From: Rhizophlyctis rosea
Taxonomy: Eukaryota; Chytridiomycota; Chytridiomycetes; Rhizophlyctidales; Rhizophlyctidaceae
Direction of reading: 5' to 3'
DNA: 64,000 bases
Assembly: GCA_027596075.1 (NCBI GenBank)
Contig: JADGJC010000001.1
Location: 6,796 to 70,795, forward strand
This document shows positions 38,246 to 49,972 of this stretch, one piece after another. Below the pieces are notes generated by a model, which worked only from the letters and a program-made list of their open reading frames with translations, made no database searches and had not been told where the DNA came from. The translations under genes and the position numbers were made by a program. Each line of letters opens with the position of its first letter. Positions within the stretch are counted from its first letter, which is position 1.

Positions 38246-38463
38246 ATGGGTAGCATGTTCAGCTCCTCCTCCAACGCCTGCTGGCAAAAAGCCAGTAATC
38301 ACCAGGATGCTGCCCTCCTCTATGGGTGCATCCGCCCTCCTGGCGGCTCGCCAATGTTTTACAGATTAGTCAACAAGCAGCTGGATGGGTAGCATGTTCA
38401 GCTCCTCCTCCAAAACTTGGTAGCAAAAGCCCACCTCACCGGGATGCTGCCCTCCTCTATGGG
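38246..38463. repeat. Two direct copies of an 80-bp element with inverted ends
   Basis: Copy 1 (38246-38326) and copy 2 (38385-38463) share the start atgggtagcatgttcagctc and the end atgctgccctcctctatggg with variable middles. In both, gggtagcat near the start can pair with atgctgccc near the end. The middle of copy 1 holds a perfect ctggc/gccag hairpin. Confidence 0.75.
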
Positions 38464-38714
38464 GGTCGAACCCACTCACCAAAACCCACGAGAGTAGAGG
38501 TGTGCGTCAGTGCCAGAGCTGAAAGCGTTGCAGACTGGAAATGCGAAAGACCTCATGCCATGACACATGTATTGATGGTGGAGCGGAGGGAACTAGCCAC
38601 CCAAACAGCACGCTGGCATTTGTGGCTGCAAAGATGCCGATCAACTCGACAGCTCTAGTTTAGGTACCAGTTCCCGAAACCCCCTTTGCAGGGCACCGAG
38701 CGGATTACAACCGT

Positions 38715-39085
38715 ACCCCCATGGCTCCGTGAAGGCCGATTCGCTGAGGTTGCCTTCCCGATGAAGGCGGTACGACGACCATCGCCTCAGAAACACTGAC
38801 TTTAAAGAGTTGCTCGATGTAGCGCCTTGCCTCAATGACTCAGAGCAGCGGTCTCCAGCCAAGCCTGAATCGCTGGGGTTGCCTTTCCGGTGAAGGCGGC
38901 ACGACGATCATCGCCCCAGAAAGACCATTGTACTGAAGGACTGTCCCTGTTGAGACGTGCGCAAAGGCGGCCCGACAACTGTCGCTACCATCGCTTTGGA
39001 TGGACGACCCGCTGGAGTTGTCCCCGTGGGCGGCGCTACGACCATCGCTCCAGAAGGACGACCCGCCAAAGTTTGCCTTTGCGCG
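38715..39085. repeat. Degenerate tandem repeat, possibly from coding sequence
   Basis: Three to four diverged copies of a unit of roughly 60-140 bases share 'aggcggyacgacgaycatcg' and 'gctggggttgcc' blocks. On the minus strand they translate to repeated AMVVVPP-like and AGRPSKAMV-like peptides, so they could be remnants of a repeat protein. Confidence 0.5.
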
Positions 39086-40175
39086 GCACTAAGTTTTGAT
39101 AGAAAGGGAACGATGAGATTGACAACAAATTCTGCGAGGAAATGGGGGAGCGAAATGTTGCTGCCCACCTGGCTGCCCACTCACCAACCCACTCGCTAAG
39201 TCACTATGGCATGGCGCTGCCTGCCCTTCGGTCGCTAGCTTGTGGTGTCAAGCCACCGATCACCAACCACCGGCTTAGGTAATGTAACCTCATTCAACTG
39301 CCTTGGCCTTTGTACATGGTGAATACCTAAAGCATGATGCATAAGCTGGCATAAGTTGCATACTGGCGGGTCGTGACATTCTCAGCGGAGAGACCGGGAG
39401 GCACAAGGCCGTCGCGGCGAAATGGCCATTCGGGCTATGGGGTGTCCACAGCTGCCCGTTTTCCTTCTGGGAAGTTGGGAAGTTTGGTGGGGTTGAGTCT
39501 ACGTGGGTGGGAGACTGTACAATCAGATCTAAGCGACCGTGATAATCAAGTTCATCACTGGCATTTAGGGAGCAACGGCGGTGGGAAACGCATGAAATTG
39601 GGCCGTGGAATTCAGGTCGAAACGACCGTGTCATGGTCATGAGCTCCATAAGTACCCATGTCCATCTGAAACCGACGCCAAAAAATGCGATCGCCCATCA
39701 TGCAGGAGTAGTGTCTTTTCCATTGTTTCAGGCTTTCAAACCACCAGCACCACATGAACCAGACCGTCAAGTACCAATAGGCGCCAATGTCTCTGATGGC
39801 CCAGCTGATAAATGGTAGTATCCAGCTGTGCCTTCCATTGAAATCTGGAGCTGTCAGATGATGTGACATCTTTGATTTTCACTCTGATGTCCACGCGGAT
39901 GTGTCTAGGCACCGGCACTATTATGCGCCTGATACATGTCTTGTTGAGGACTGTCACCCCGTCCGAGCATGACATCATCATATGTCAATTTCTGACTTAT
40001 TGAGCCAATGTCCACGGCTTATTACCAACCCCTTTGTATAAAGTCGATTGCAGACTTTCGCTTTCCTGGTGCGCTGCTTGGACTTCATATCCGTCACCAT
40101 ATCCACCTCGATTATTGCAATCGGTGAAGCGTCATCACATAACTGCAATAATCCAACATCTTCGACCGAATAACA

Positions 40176-43100
40176 ATGCCGACGGCTGACTATTCAGACG
40201 AAGTGGTGAGCTTGAGCGCTTTCCAGTATTCGGAAATGAGTCGATGAAACCAGCACTGACATCTCTCCTCATCTTTCCTCGTTGCAAAAGTTGAACCGAG
40301 CCGGTTCCACCTCCTCCCGCAGAGGAAGCCTCAAAGAGCGTGCCTCCACCCTCTTTCACACTTCCTCCCGCAGCAGCAAAGCAAGCAAGTCCGACACCAG
40401 CCGCGACGACTCCGGTGCTCTCGTCCCAACCGGCACTACAGCCAATGGCGACGCTCTTCCAGTAACGACTGCTACTCCGGCCGACGTCAACATTGACGAG
40501 GAGCTCAACAACCGCATCGCCTTCTTCTCCACCATCCAAGCCATCAAGGAGGGCAAGCTTCCAAATAATGAGCAGTTGGACGGGATCTTCCAACGCATCG
40601 AAGACTCGGACGCGTTTGACAAGAGGCACAGGCTATTGAGTCCTGAAGGGAAGGTTGTGAAGGCGGATTTGAAGCAGGTGTTGGCGGATTTAAGGCAGAT
40701 GTTGATGGAGATGAATGGAGATGAGGATTTGCAAGAATTTGTCCATCATGCGAAGTTGGCGGCTGATACGGCGAAACGTGAGTCTTTCGTCGCAGTCTCT
40801 TTTTCAGTCTTTTAATATTAATGAGCTCATTATGCTTTTTCAGAACAAGCTGCCGGTGCTGATCAGGCTGTCAAGGCGGCGACGGCCGAGGGTAAGGATC
40901 ACCTAGATACAATGTTTGGAAACATCAACATTTGACATAAAAATCAATCTAGCCGTCAACCCGCTCACGAACCTGGCAAGGTTGCTTCTGACCAGCGAAG
41001 ACTTCCGCCACTACCTTTTCGACCTCAATAAGATCTTTCAAGAAATGATGAACGGTTTCGAAGCAAGGTACGAGCTCTTACCTCGCGGAGATTGTGCAGC
41101 ATAGCACTTTGTACTAAATTGAAAGTAATATGTCAACAGAGACAAAGCTGAACTACAAGACCCGGACGTGTCCTTGCCTGACGAAAAGCGCCGAGCCTTC
41201 ATGGATCGACTCGGCAAGACCCTTCGCGCCATCGCCAGCGACCCGGAATACAAGAACGCATTCATGTACTTGCTCGACCGCGGGAAACAGGCTGCTCATG
41301 CAGGACGCAGTGCTGGAAAGGGAAAGCGGGTCACGCAGGATGCGAATATGATGGCCGCGCAGAAGGATTTGAAGGTTTGATTGTCAGATTTCGTTTTCAC
41401 GTCGATGTCAACTAACCATGTGCTTGAACTCACAGAGCTTCATTGAGAAGTTTTCCGGCCACGACACTCTGGACGCCGTCCTCAAGACCTTCTCCTCGCT
41501 CCACGACTCCACCACCGGCGACGCCGGATACGGACTCCGCACTGCCCTCAACGACGGGGTGGCTTTCGTCGAAGACTCCCTCAAGGATCCTACTTACCCG
41601 TCCAGCGCCGACTACAACCGCCGCGGATCCGACATTCTCCAGCGCGTGCGCAGGAGCTTGTTCGACAATCACCTGGATGACGGCGTGAAGTTGAAGAGGG
41701 ACGTGGGAACCTTGACGAGCAACATTCAGAATGATGAGTTGGTGAAGAAGTTGAGCGATGATGTCCAGAGGTTGGTGAGGGATTTGGCGAAGGATGAGTA
41801 AGTATTAGTATTTGGCGTAATTCTCGACGTGACTGGGCGCGGACTTGTGTAGAGATCTCATGTTGTCTTTTGCTTCGTAGGAATGACAAGCCGGAATTCA
41901 AGACTGTTCTGTTGAATGACTTTGCGAACGTGGTCCTTCCGGTATGGCGCCCTTTAATAGTACTACTCCAAATCACCTGAACTTACGATTGACTCAGGCC
42001 GTCATGGATCAAATCCGCTACATTCCCATCCCACGCATCGAGGTAACCAGCATCGCGCACAAGCACTTCAATTGAGTTTGCTGTTGACACCTCCCAATTA
42101 TTCAGCACTCGAATGAAGACTTCTTCTTGGCGGTGGAAAGCGTTTTGCTGACCAGCGAAACCTTCTTGCCGGATGCCGTTGACGTAAAGGTAAATCTACG
42201 ATGATGGAGCGTGCTGCTCTGGTATACCACAACAGCTGATCACATACCCGGAGCTCAAGCATGCTGCCCGTGTCGCGTTCCGCCCGAAGCCGGTCAGCAA
42301 CCTCAAGCATCGTCTGGCGCTCAACCTGTAAGTTGTGGGAAAGCTGCTACAATCAGCCAACACGCTGAATGCTCTGCTTTCATCTAACTTCTGATGCCTA
42401 GTCAGGGGATCCACGCCAAAATCGAAGACATCCCCTTCTACTACCGCCGCAAGACCGGCTTTCCGAAGTTCAAGGATTACGGCGTTGCCGACGTGACGGT
42501 ACATTCGCATCTGCGTATTTGCTCGAATGACCCCGCCTTCTCATTGGTACTCATGTGACAGATCGGCGGCCGCGGCATCAACACCCTCATGAAACTTGAC
42601 GTGGACTGGTCGAGCCCTCACCGTACCATCGTGCCGAAGAAGATCAAAGTCTTGGTCGACGACTTCAAGTTGAATGTTCATCATACCGATCATGAGTGAG
42701 TGTTATGCGATTCGCATTAGAACATGACCTCTTCCTTAACCTGCACGGCACTACGTTCAGTTCAATGTTCAGCACCCTGGCCCCGTTCCTCTCCAACACC
42801 ATCAAGAAGCAACTCGCTCAAACCCTCGAGTCCCAGCTCAAGTCGGCCCTCAACGACCTCGACTACTACGTCACCATGGTAAAGACGACGTACGTCCAGA
42901 CTCCGGAGCGCGTTACCGGGGGCGACACGCTCAGGATCACGGCTGGTGACAACATCGCGGGGAGGTTCCTTACGGCATCTGGCATTGTGCCCAAGAAGAA
43001 GACGCAGAAGAAGAAGGGCGGTGAGGAGGGTGAGGCCGCGAATGCCCAGATTGATGGTGGGTCCACTGTGGACGGCATGAGCGCTGCTGCGAATGATACA

Positions 43101-43232
43101 GCCGCAGCTGGGGATCAGTCGGACGTTGGTGGTGGTGCGGCCGGGGATCAGTCGGGCGTTGGTAGTAGTGCGGCTGGGGATGAGTCGGCCGTTGGTGGTG
43201 ATGCCACTTGGTCCCAGACCGGTCAGACCTAG
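40176..43232 (+). CDS. HAM1-like protein (HAM1_N/HAM1_C, BPI-like fold)
   Basis: These fungal proteins pair a helical HAM1 N-terminal region with a C-terminal domain related to lipid-binding BPI/LBP folds. About ten exons are used, starting MPTADYSDEV (40176-40205) and then 40291. The N-terminal region shows the family block STIQAIKEGKLPNNEQLDGIF, then LLSPEGKVVKADLKQVL and LQEFVHHAKLAA. Later come ARLLLTSEDFRHYLFDLNKI, PDVSLPDEKRRAFMDRL and, in the C-terminal domain, KLKRDVGTL, IPIPRIEHSNEDFFLAVE, IPFYYRRKTGFPKFKDYG and KKIKVLVDDFKLNVHH. A Lys-rich stretch and three 11-residue repeats end the protein. Role in the cell is unknown; lipid transfer is an inference from the fold. Confidence 0.9.
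43104..43202 (+). repeat. In-frame 33-bp minisatellite, three copies
   Basis: Three consecutive 33-base units encode an 11-residue repeat (AAGDQSDVGGG, AAGDQSGVGSS, AAGDESAVGGD) at the C-terminus of the HAM1-like protein. Confidence 0.85.
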
Positions 43233-43610
43233 TAGTTTGTCGAGGTTCGGTGATTTAGGGCGGGCGGTTCCGATTGCGCATCTGCAGGAGAAATTTGAGC
43301 GTAAGCGTGTAATTGCAAGTATTTGTACGTATAAATTTTGAATGAAATTGCTGTTTTTTTTTGCAATTGGCTTTGTCGTGCTCTGTCTGTGCATGATGTG
43401 AGGAACAAACTTGAAAACATCCGTCAAGCAGAAATCTAATCTGCCTCGTGCCAATGAGAATGAGGTATAATTCTCTTTGTTCTACTGCGAGAAAAGGAAA
43501 GAACAAAAACTACATGAACTATATACAAGACCGTCCACCCACCAGTGCCGTTGAATGCATCCTATGAACAAACACCAGATCAGATCTGCCCACCTAATCC
43601 GACCAGAATC
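43233..43610. other. Convergent 3' region
   Basis: 378 bases between the stop codons of the HAM1-like gene and the 7TM-RGS gene. AT-rich, probably holding both polyadenylation regions. No gene seen. Confidence 0.5.
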
Positions 43611-45640
43611 TCATGCTATCCCCTCAGCAACCGCGCTCTTCTCTACCACCATCACCCCTCCTTCCGCCTTCCCTTTCCGCAACGCCCTCAGATACCCACT
43701 CTTCTCCTCCTCAACAAACTTCGGAAAACTCTGGAACATCATCCCCAACACCTCCGTCTTCGCCCTGTCAAAGACTGATATTGGTGGAGTAACATCAGTA
43801 TCTCCCTTTTTCCCCAGCTGACGCGATATATGGTCCACCAGGTGCGCAGGCAGGTTCAGTTGGAGCGGGGCGCCGGGTTTGATGAAGGTGCTGTACACGC
43901 GGCGGTAATCGGCGAGAAGGGATTGCGGGATAGGTAGGCTGGCAGTTGACGGTGGGAGGTAGATGCCGAACGGGAGTGCGGTGGGATCTGTACTTGAAAC
44001 GGGAAGGGCGACAGGGGCAGGGGACGACGTAGCGGTTGTGGGAGAAGAAGTGGCAGAAACTGGTGAGAGAGAAAACGCACGGTGAGGTACTGGGGCGCCG
44101 CTACTACGCCCTCTCTCTAGGGACGCTGGCGATGTCGCATGTGGGGCGGTCGGCTCCTTTTCCTTGACTAGTTCAACTACCGTGACCCCATTCAAGACCA
44201 CCTTCACCTTCATCATGAGTTTTTTGTACTCATGAAAGAACATCGGGTTCTCTGTTGTGAAATCCCTGGCTGCAAAGCCTTTGAAGGTCTCAAAGCATTG
44301 TGGGTCCTCGAGCGCCCATTCGAAAAGTTCTTTGAGGGGTATTTGGTTGATACCGCTTCCGTTCTTTGCGACACCTCCCATTGTAGTCGATGCAACCTTC
44401 TCTCCTCGAACCATGCCAAGCATTCTTGGGCTCCTACCGGATAGCCAACGTCTACAAGACCGAATGGGATGGAAACCGAGGCCCTCCATGGTTGGCAGAG
44501 CCAGACAGAACCACTGATTGACTAAAATTCCCCCGAGGGCCCATGTGGACTGGTTTACCCAGATTTGGAATGTCGGCTCTCCTGGAAATCTTCCACTTGG
44601 AAAACGCTGGGCAACCAATGATCTACAGAAGCATTTGTCGTTAGAACGCTCCTGAAGTTTTGCGCCGAAGACAATATCGATAAAGACTCACGCAACGCTG
44701 AATATTACGGTGGCAAAACTGAGGACTTGCAAATCTCGCCGGATCCCATACGTATCCTTCGCCTTCCACAACAACCAGATAAATACGGGACATAGGAAAA
44801 AGCTCCATCCAAATAGCTCCACCATATTCGGCCAAAACTCCCACCCTATGTTTCCGTTTGCGTCCGTCATTGGGCAATAATAAGACGGAGGGCTTATCGA
44901 AAATAAGGGGGATTCGGCCGTGACGTATGCACACCAAGCCGCAACAACCGCAATGACCGTAATGATGCCAATGAGTTGGGATTGAGTCTCCGACAGTACC
45001 TTTCGTTTCCACTTCGGCTTCTTCGATCCATCGGATGCAACCAGCTCTTGTCCCCCCATACTAACACTGCTGTTCGTGATAGTCCCTGAACTCAGAACCC
45101 CCGCATCGTGGCTGACACCGACGTTACTGGCCGTGGACGGATTTCGATGCCCCAGGCTCCCTAGCTGTCTACCTAATCGATCTAAGGATCCTGACCCGCT
45201 TTGAAGATCTACATTAAGTTTCCTCTGATTGGCTCGAAATAAATGACGCAAACGAAGCGCACGATATGCACAGGTGTACACGTAAAGTGAGAACCCGATG
45301 TGGCCGCACCAAAAGTGAACCCAGCAGGGAATTCTTTCCAGGCAGTTGAGGAGTAAGAAACCCGAAGCTGTTAAAGCGTTCGCAAATGCGCCAACTACTG
45401 TCAGAAGTATTGAACGCTATGAGGCACATTTAGAAGAATTGAAGTAGAAGGAAGTATGTGGTGCTCTGTACGGACCTGCTTTAAATCATTATCGACCCTT
45501 GCTCGAATCACGAAAGCCAATGTCGTAGATGCAATGAATAGATATACAATAGCCGTTACAACTTTGTAAAATGTTCGTGCTTGCGCAAATATGGCTTCTC
45601 TCTCAATCCATGCGGGATCCGTTGGATCGTAAGTGGCCAT
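43611..45640 (-). CDS. 7TM receptor-like protein with a C-terminal RGS domain
   Basis: RGS domains accelerate GTP hydrolysis by G-alpha subunits; here the domain is fused to a seven-helix membrane part. Three exons run from ATG 45638-45640 to TGA 43611. The seven hydrophobic helices are: KVVTAIVYLFIASTTLAFVI, ILLTVVGAFANALTASGFLL, WCGHIGFSLYVYTCAYRAL, IGIITVIAVVAAWCAYVT, VELFGWSFFLCPVFIWLLW, LQVLSFATVIFSVA and a last one around WALGGILVNQWFCLALP. A 90-residue Ser-rich loop follows helix 3. The RGS domain begins LKELFEWALEDPQCFETFK and, after a Ser/Thr-rich insert, ends with YSTFIKPGAPLQLNLPAHL and FQSFPKFVEEEKS. The architecture recalls plant AtRGS1. Confidence 0.92.
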
Positions 45641-47099
45641 ATTGGAAAGGATGTACCGTTTGGCGGAGAAGAAGCAGATGTTGAGAGGACCGTGACCCTA
45701 GATGATCAACATCTTCTTGACCTCATGGGCTATCGACAGAGGTGAAGGTAAACAAGGGGAAGGCAAATGGAAGGGGTTATACTTGCAGAAATGTCCCTAT
45801 GAGTAAAAGAGGGAATCCTCAGAAGCTCCATGAATCACACTTTGAGCCCCTCACATCTATGGACGTGATGTCTTCGATCGAAGTCAATCGAAGGGACCGA
45901 TCGGAGGGCCATAGCTGCCCTCCGATGGCGTCAGAGTGGGCCTAGGAAGTGTAGGCACCGGCAACCACTAATTGGTAGTAGTTACCAAGTGCACCGATCA
46001 AAAATCATATTCATTGTTACCAAAAACGGCTGATTTTTCCCAGGTCCAGCATTTATGTTCATTGACCAATAGTTGCGGTACCGGCTTGGTCATCTTCACA
46101 GTTGAGTGGCATCATACCTATATTGCAGATTGCATTTTTGAACCGACGTCAAGTTCCGCGCATCAATTGAGTCTCTGCTTCCACGATTGAGCAAGTGCCC
46201 CTTGAAACTTTAAATCACTGAACGAACGTTGTTCCACGAACTCCCAATGTTTGTGGGGTTACAATTTCGAGCACCTGTGATATATTATTGCACTCTTTTG
46301 GTTCATTTGGTTTGCTATACTCGGAAGCCCTAACTGTCGTAGAGAGCTGCACCTGGAGAGTTCGAAGATGTCCGTGCTTCCCAAAAGCCCGCACAAGTGG
46401 TCTGCTTGGTTACCTCGTGTGCATGCATATGAAGAAGGCATATGCGACAGTGCCGATTGCGTGTGCCATTGGACTGATGTTAGATGTCCTCTTCATACTG
46501 ATTCCTATATTGTCAATGTTTATTAGTGGCTATTTACCATAGCTAGATGGACATGGGTACATGGAGGGCGGCTGAAGTTTGGCAAGCTCAGGTGGCAAAA
46601 GACAGTCGGTTGTACACAGTCACTTCGGCTCCAGCTTCATGTTTAGAGCACTGTGGCTGAGCAGACGCGTTTGTGCACATTTGTTTTTGACGTCAGCACA
46701 GGCCCGCCCTGCGCCCACGACGTCCTCCGCTCCTTGTCCTCCTTGTCCAGCCATTATCTCCGCATGAAAAAGGGATGCTGGTCGCAGGGATGGAGTCAGT
46801 TGTGTTGTGTAGAGTGTAACATTGCCATCCACGTCCAAGTCGGCCGTTACTGCTCTCGTGATCATTACTCCAAGTGATGGAGCAGTTGTTGTCCGTGCAA
46901 GCTGGACGGACATCCCAGGTTCATCATGTCAATCACGAGTGGCATGCCCTTAGGGCAATCGTATAAATAGCGAGACATCCAGTATGGAACGCAATCATAG
47001 TGAAACTGAGACACATCTCACGCCGACTCCGACTCACGATCCAAAGCCCAAACAGTTTTTTTCCGCCATTGCATTCGATAACCATCCTATCTGAGCGAA
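45641..47099. other. Intergenic, trehalase promoter at the right end
   Basis: About 1.5 kb between divergent genes. Short frames lack protein character. A TATA box lies 130 bases before the trehalase ATG. Confidence 0.5.
46962..46969 (+). promoter_or_regulatory. TATA box of the trehalase gene
   Basis: TATAAATA, about 130 bases upstream of the trehalase ATG. Confidence 0.5.
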
Positions 47100-49564
47100 A
47101 TGCGAATCCGGCATCTTGAACTTCCCGGTCTGCTATGCGTCCTTCAGCTTGCGCAAGTGGCATCTTGTCAATACATCGAAGCAGACCACATACCGATCGC
47201 ACAATGCGACTCTCCTATCTACTGCCCCGGCCCATTGCTAGATGCGGTCCAGCGGGCATCTCTATGGCCAGATTCCAAAACGTGAGTGTACTAATGTAGA
47301 CTCCTGTACCCAAAATATGGGCCCACGGCACCATTCAGAATTTGTGCAGTGACTCGTAGCTCACCTTCACTGCAGCTTTGTAGATAAACCCACCAAACGT
47401 CCAGTTTCCGAAGTTCTTTCCGCGTTCTTGGCCATCCCCCAGCCCTACACCAAGGATTCCATTCAGACCTTCGTCGATGCATACTTCAACCCGGAGGGAA
47501 CTGAATTGCAACCTATCACCCCATCCGATTGGACCCCTAACCCTCCGTTCTTGCAAAATATCAAAGAACAGCCTTTGAAGGAATGGGGAGGCATCGTGCA
47601 TGGATATTGGCAAAATTTGACCCGATCAATGGAACAGAACGTCACGGACTGCGAAGGGTGTGCGAGCAGTTTGATCTATGCAAAGCATCCGTTCGTGGTT
47701 CCTGGTGGGCGGTTTCGGGAGTTTTATTATTGGTGAGCAACCACCGGACTTGCCCTTTCGAATTTGCCGCACCTCCCTTTCTGACCGGTTTCTTGCTTCA
47801 GGGATACATACTTCGTGTTCAAAGGATTGGGGCTAAGCGATATGTTCGACACCATGAAAGGCATGATAGAAAATTTCTTGGATCTCGTGAACCAATATGG
47901 ATTCATGCGTAAGTATTGGGACATTCAAAACCCTTTCCAAAATTCAAAACGCATCATGGGCATTGATCACTCCCGTCCAACAGCAAACGGCGCCCGGATC
48001 TACTACCTCAACCGCTCTCAACCTCCCCTCCTCGCTCAAATGGTAGACACATACATTTCTCTTACGAACGACACATCCATTCTGTCAACCTGGCTTCCTA
48101 CCCTTGACAAAGAATACAAATTCTGGCAAACGAACCGCACAGTGACCTTTACTGTACCCGGCAAATCATCAAACTACCTTCTCCAAAGATACGACGTCCT
48201 GAACTCCCAGCCGCGTCCCGAAGCATACCTTCCTGATGTAAACACAGTCGAGGGAGGAAATTTCACTGGCCAACAGGCTGCAGATCTGTATGCCGCTATT
48301 GCATCTGGTGCGGAGAGTGGATGGGACTTTTCGTCTAGATGGTAAGATTGTGATGTTATCACTCCCAAAAGTCACCTACCTTCATTATCCAAGTCAATCG
48401 CGCTTCACATTATCAAAGGGTCGACACACCCAAAAACCAATCAACCCAAATCGAGAACCTTCAACAACTCCGCACAAACACCATCATCCCAATAGATCTT
48501 AACTCCATCATGTACGCCAACCAAATCACGCTCCAAAAACTGCACACATTAGCAAACAACCGTGATAAAGGTAAACGTTTTCAATGACCTTTTCCGCTTG
48601 CACGTGATACTCTTCAAAGCGACTGATCCATCATATTTACAGCCATGTACTACAGAAAGGAAGCCACCCGTCAACACTTGGCGATCTGGGAAATCTTTTG
48701 GGACGACGACAAAAAGGTGTGGCGGGATTGGGACTTGAAGCTGGCAAAGAGGAGGGAGGCTTTCAATGCAGGAGTGTTCTGGCCATTCTGGTACGTAGCC
48801 TACAGATCCATATCTCGCCAAGGGATGTTCCGTAACGAAATCTTTCATGTTCACTTTTAGGTCGGGAGCCGCACTATCAGATCCTCGAGCACCAATTGAC
48901 AGCAACACCAATGCTACATCCTGTGACAATTTGCTCAAGCCGTTCGACGAGCTGGAATACATCCTCAACACATGGCCGGGAGGAATCCCAACGACGTACT
49001 ACAACACCTCCATGCAATGGGATTTGCCTAACGGATGTAAGCAATACCGCTACGTTCAACCATTCATCCCAATCGGCTGATCATACCCGCTCAAACTCTC
49101 TCCTCCAGGGCCGCCCGAACAACTCATAGCCCTCGTCGCACTCGACTACACCCTCTCCACCATCCCCTCCACCCCATCGTGCACCTCTGACAGCCAAACC
49201 CGTCTACAAACCCTCCGTCAAAGGCTCGCGCAAACATACATCACATCCTCCTTCTGCTCCTGGCGCATTACCGGTGGTGACTTGATGTCCCTCCCTGCAC
49301 TGCAAACAAACACAACAGACACGGGCGGGCACATGTTTGAAAAGTTTGATGTGACGAAAGCAAAAGGAGGGGCCGGAGCGGGCGGAGAATACGAGGTGCA
49401 GAGTGGGTTTGGGTAAGTGATGTTGGAAGTTGCATTCCTTCTGCAATGCATGAGTTCAGGGATTCACACAATGTGTTCACAGGTGGACAAATGGTGTTGC
49501 TCTGTGGGTATTGAACGAGTTTGGCGACGTGTTGACAACACCGCAATGCGATGGTGCAGTATAA
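47100..49564 (+). CDS. Secreted trehalase (GH37)
   Basis: Trehalase splits trehalose into two glucose units. Nine exons (47100-47281, 47376-47732, 47802-47908, 47984-48341, 48419-48570, 48643-48790, 48861-49036, 49109-49412, 49483-49564) give 621 residues in frame. A signal peptide (about residues 1-23, ending VASC) targets secretion, vacuole or wall. Both GH37 signatures are present: PGGRFREFYYWDTYF and QWDLPNGWPP, each restored by splicing. GAESGWDFSSRW holds the catalytic Asp, and IIPIDLNSIMYAN follows. The second signature plus the segment ending TNGVALWVLNEF makes the catalytic domain complete. With a signal peptide and no regulatory N-terminal domain it is an acid or extracellular type, not the cytosolic neutral enzyme. 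Confidence 0.95.
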
Positions 49565-49972
49565 TCAGCATTGCGACTTGCAAGGGACTTTATTTGTACA
49601 ATGACAGTGACATGCCTGGAAAATACAACGAGCCGAATATATACAATCGCGTGAGAAAATCACACGTGCGCCAGCAACTGGTCAAACTTGCATTGCTCTT
49701 CATAGCAGCGCTGTGTCATAACCTCGTTCTTCCACGTCTCATTGTTGCATTGCAGCGGGATCAACTGGCCTTGAAGGCTGTGCCTACAAATGATATGATG
49801 AGTTGCAGAAAACATCTCTCAAGTCTCGGAGTCCCTCACATACCCCTGCCGGCATACGAAGTTGTCGGATGCAGTTCAAGAGCAAGAATGACAGCCCCGT
49901 AAGCCTTTGCTCTCGATACCACGTCACCATTCCAACTCGCCAGACATCATACGACAGGATTAGTTTGTCATC
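49565..49972. other. Convergent 3' region
   Basis: 408 bases between the trehalase and CENP-I stop codons. No gene seen. Confidence 0.5.

Larger units (their letters stand above)
37899..40175. other. Repeat-rich intergenic region
   Basis: 2.3 kb without a supportable gene, holding three kinds of repeat listed separately. Downstream of 39100 nothing distinct is seen apart from the 5' region of the HAM1-like gene. Confidence 0.6.
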
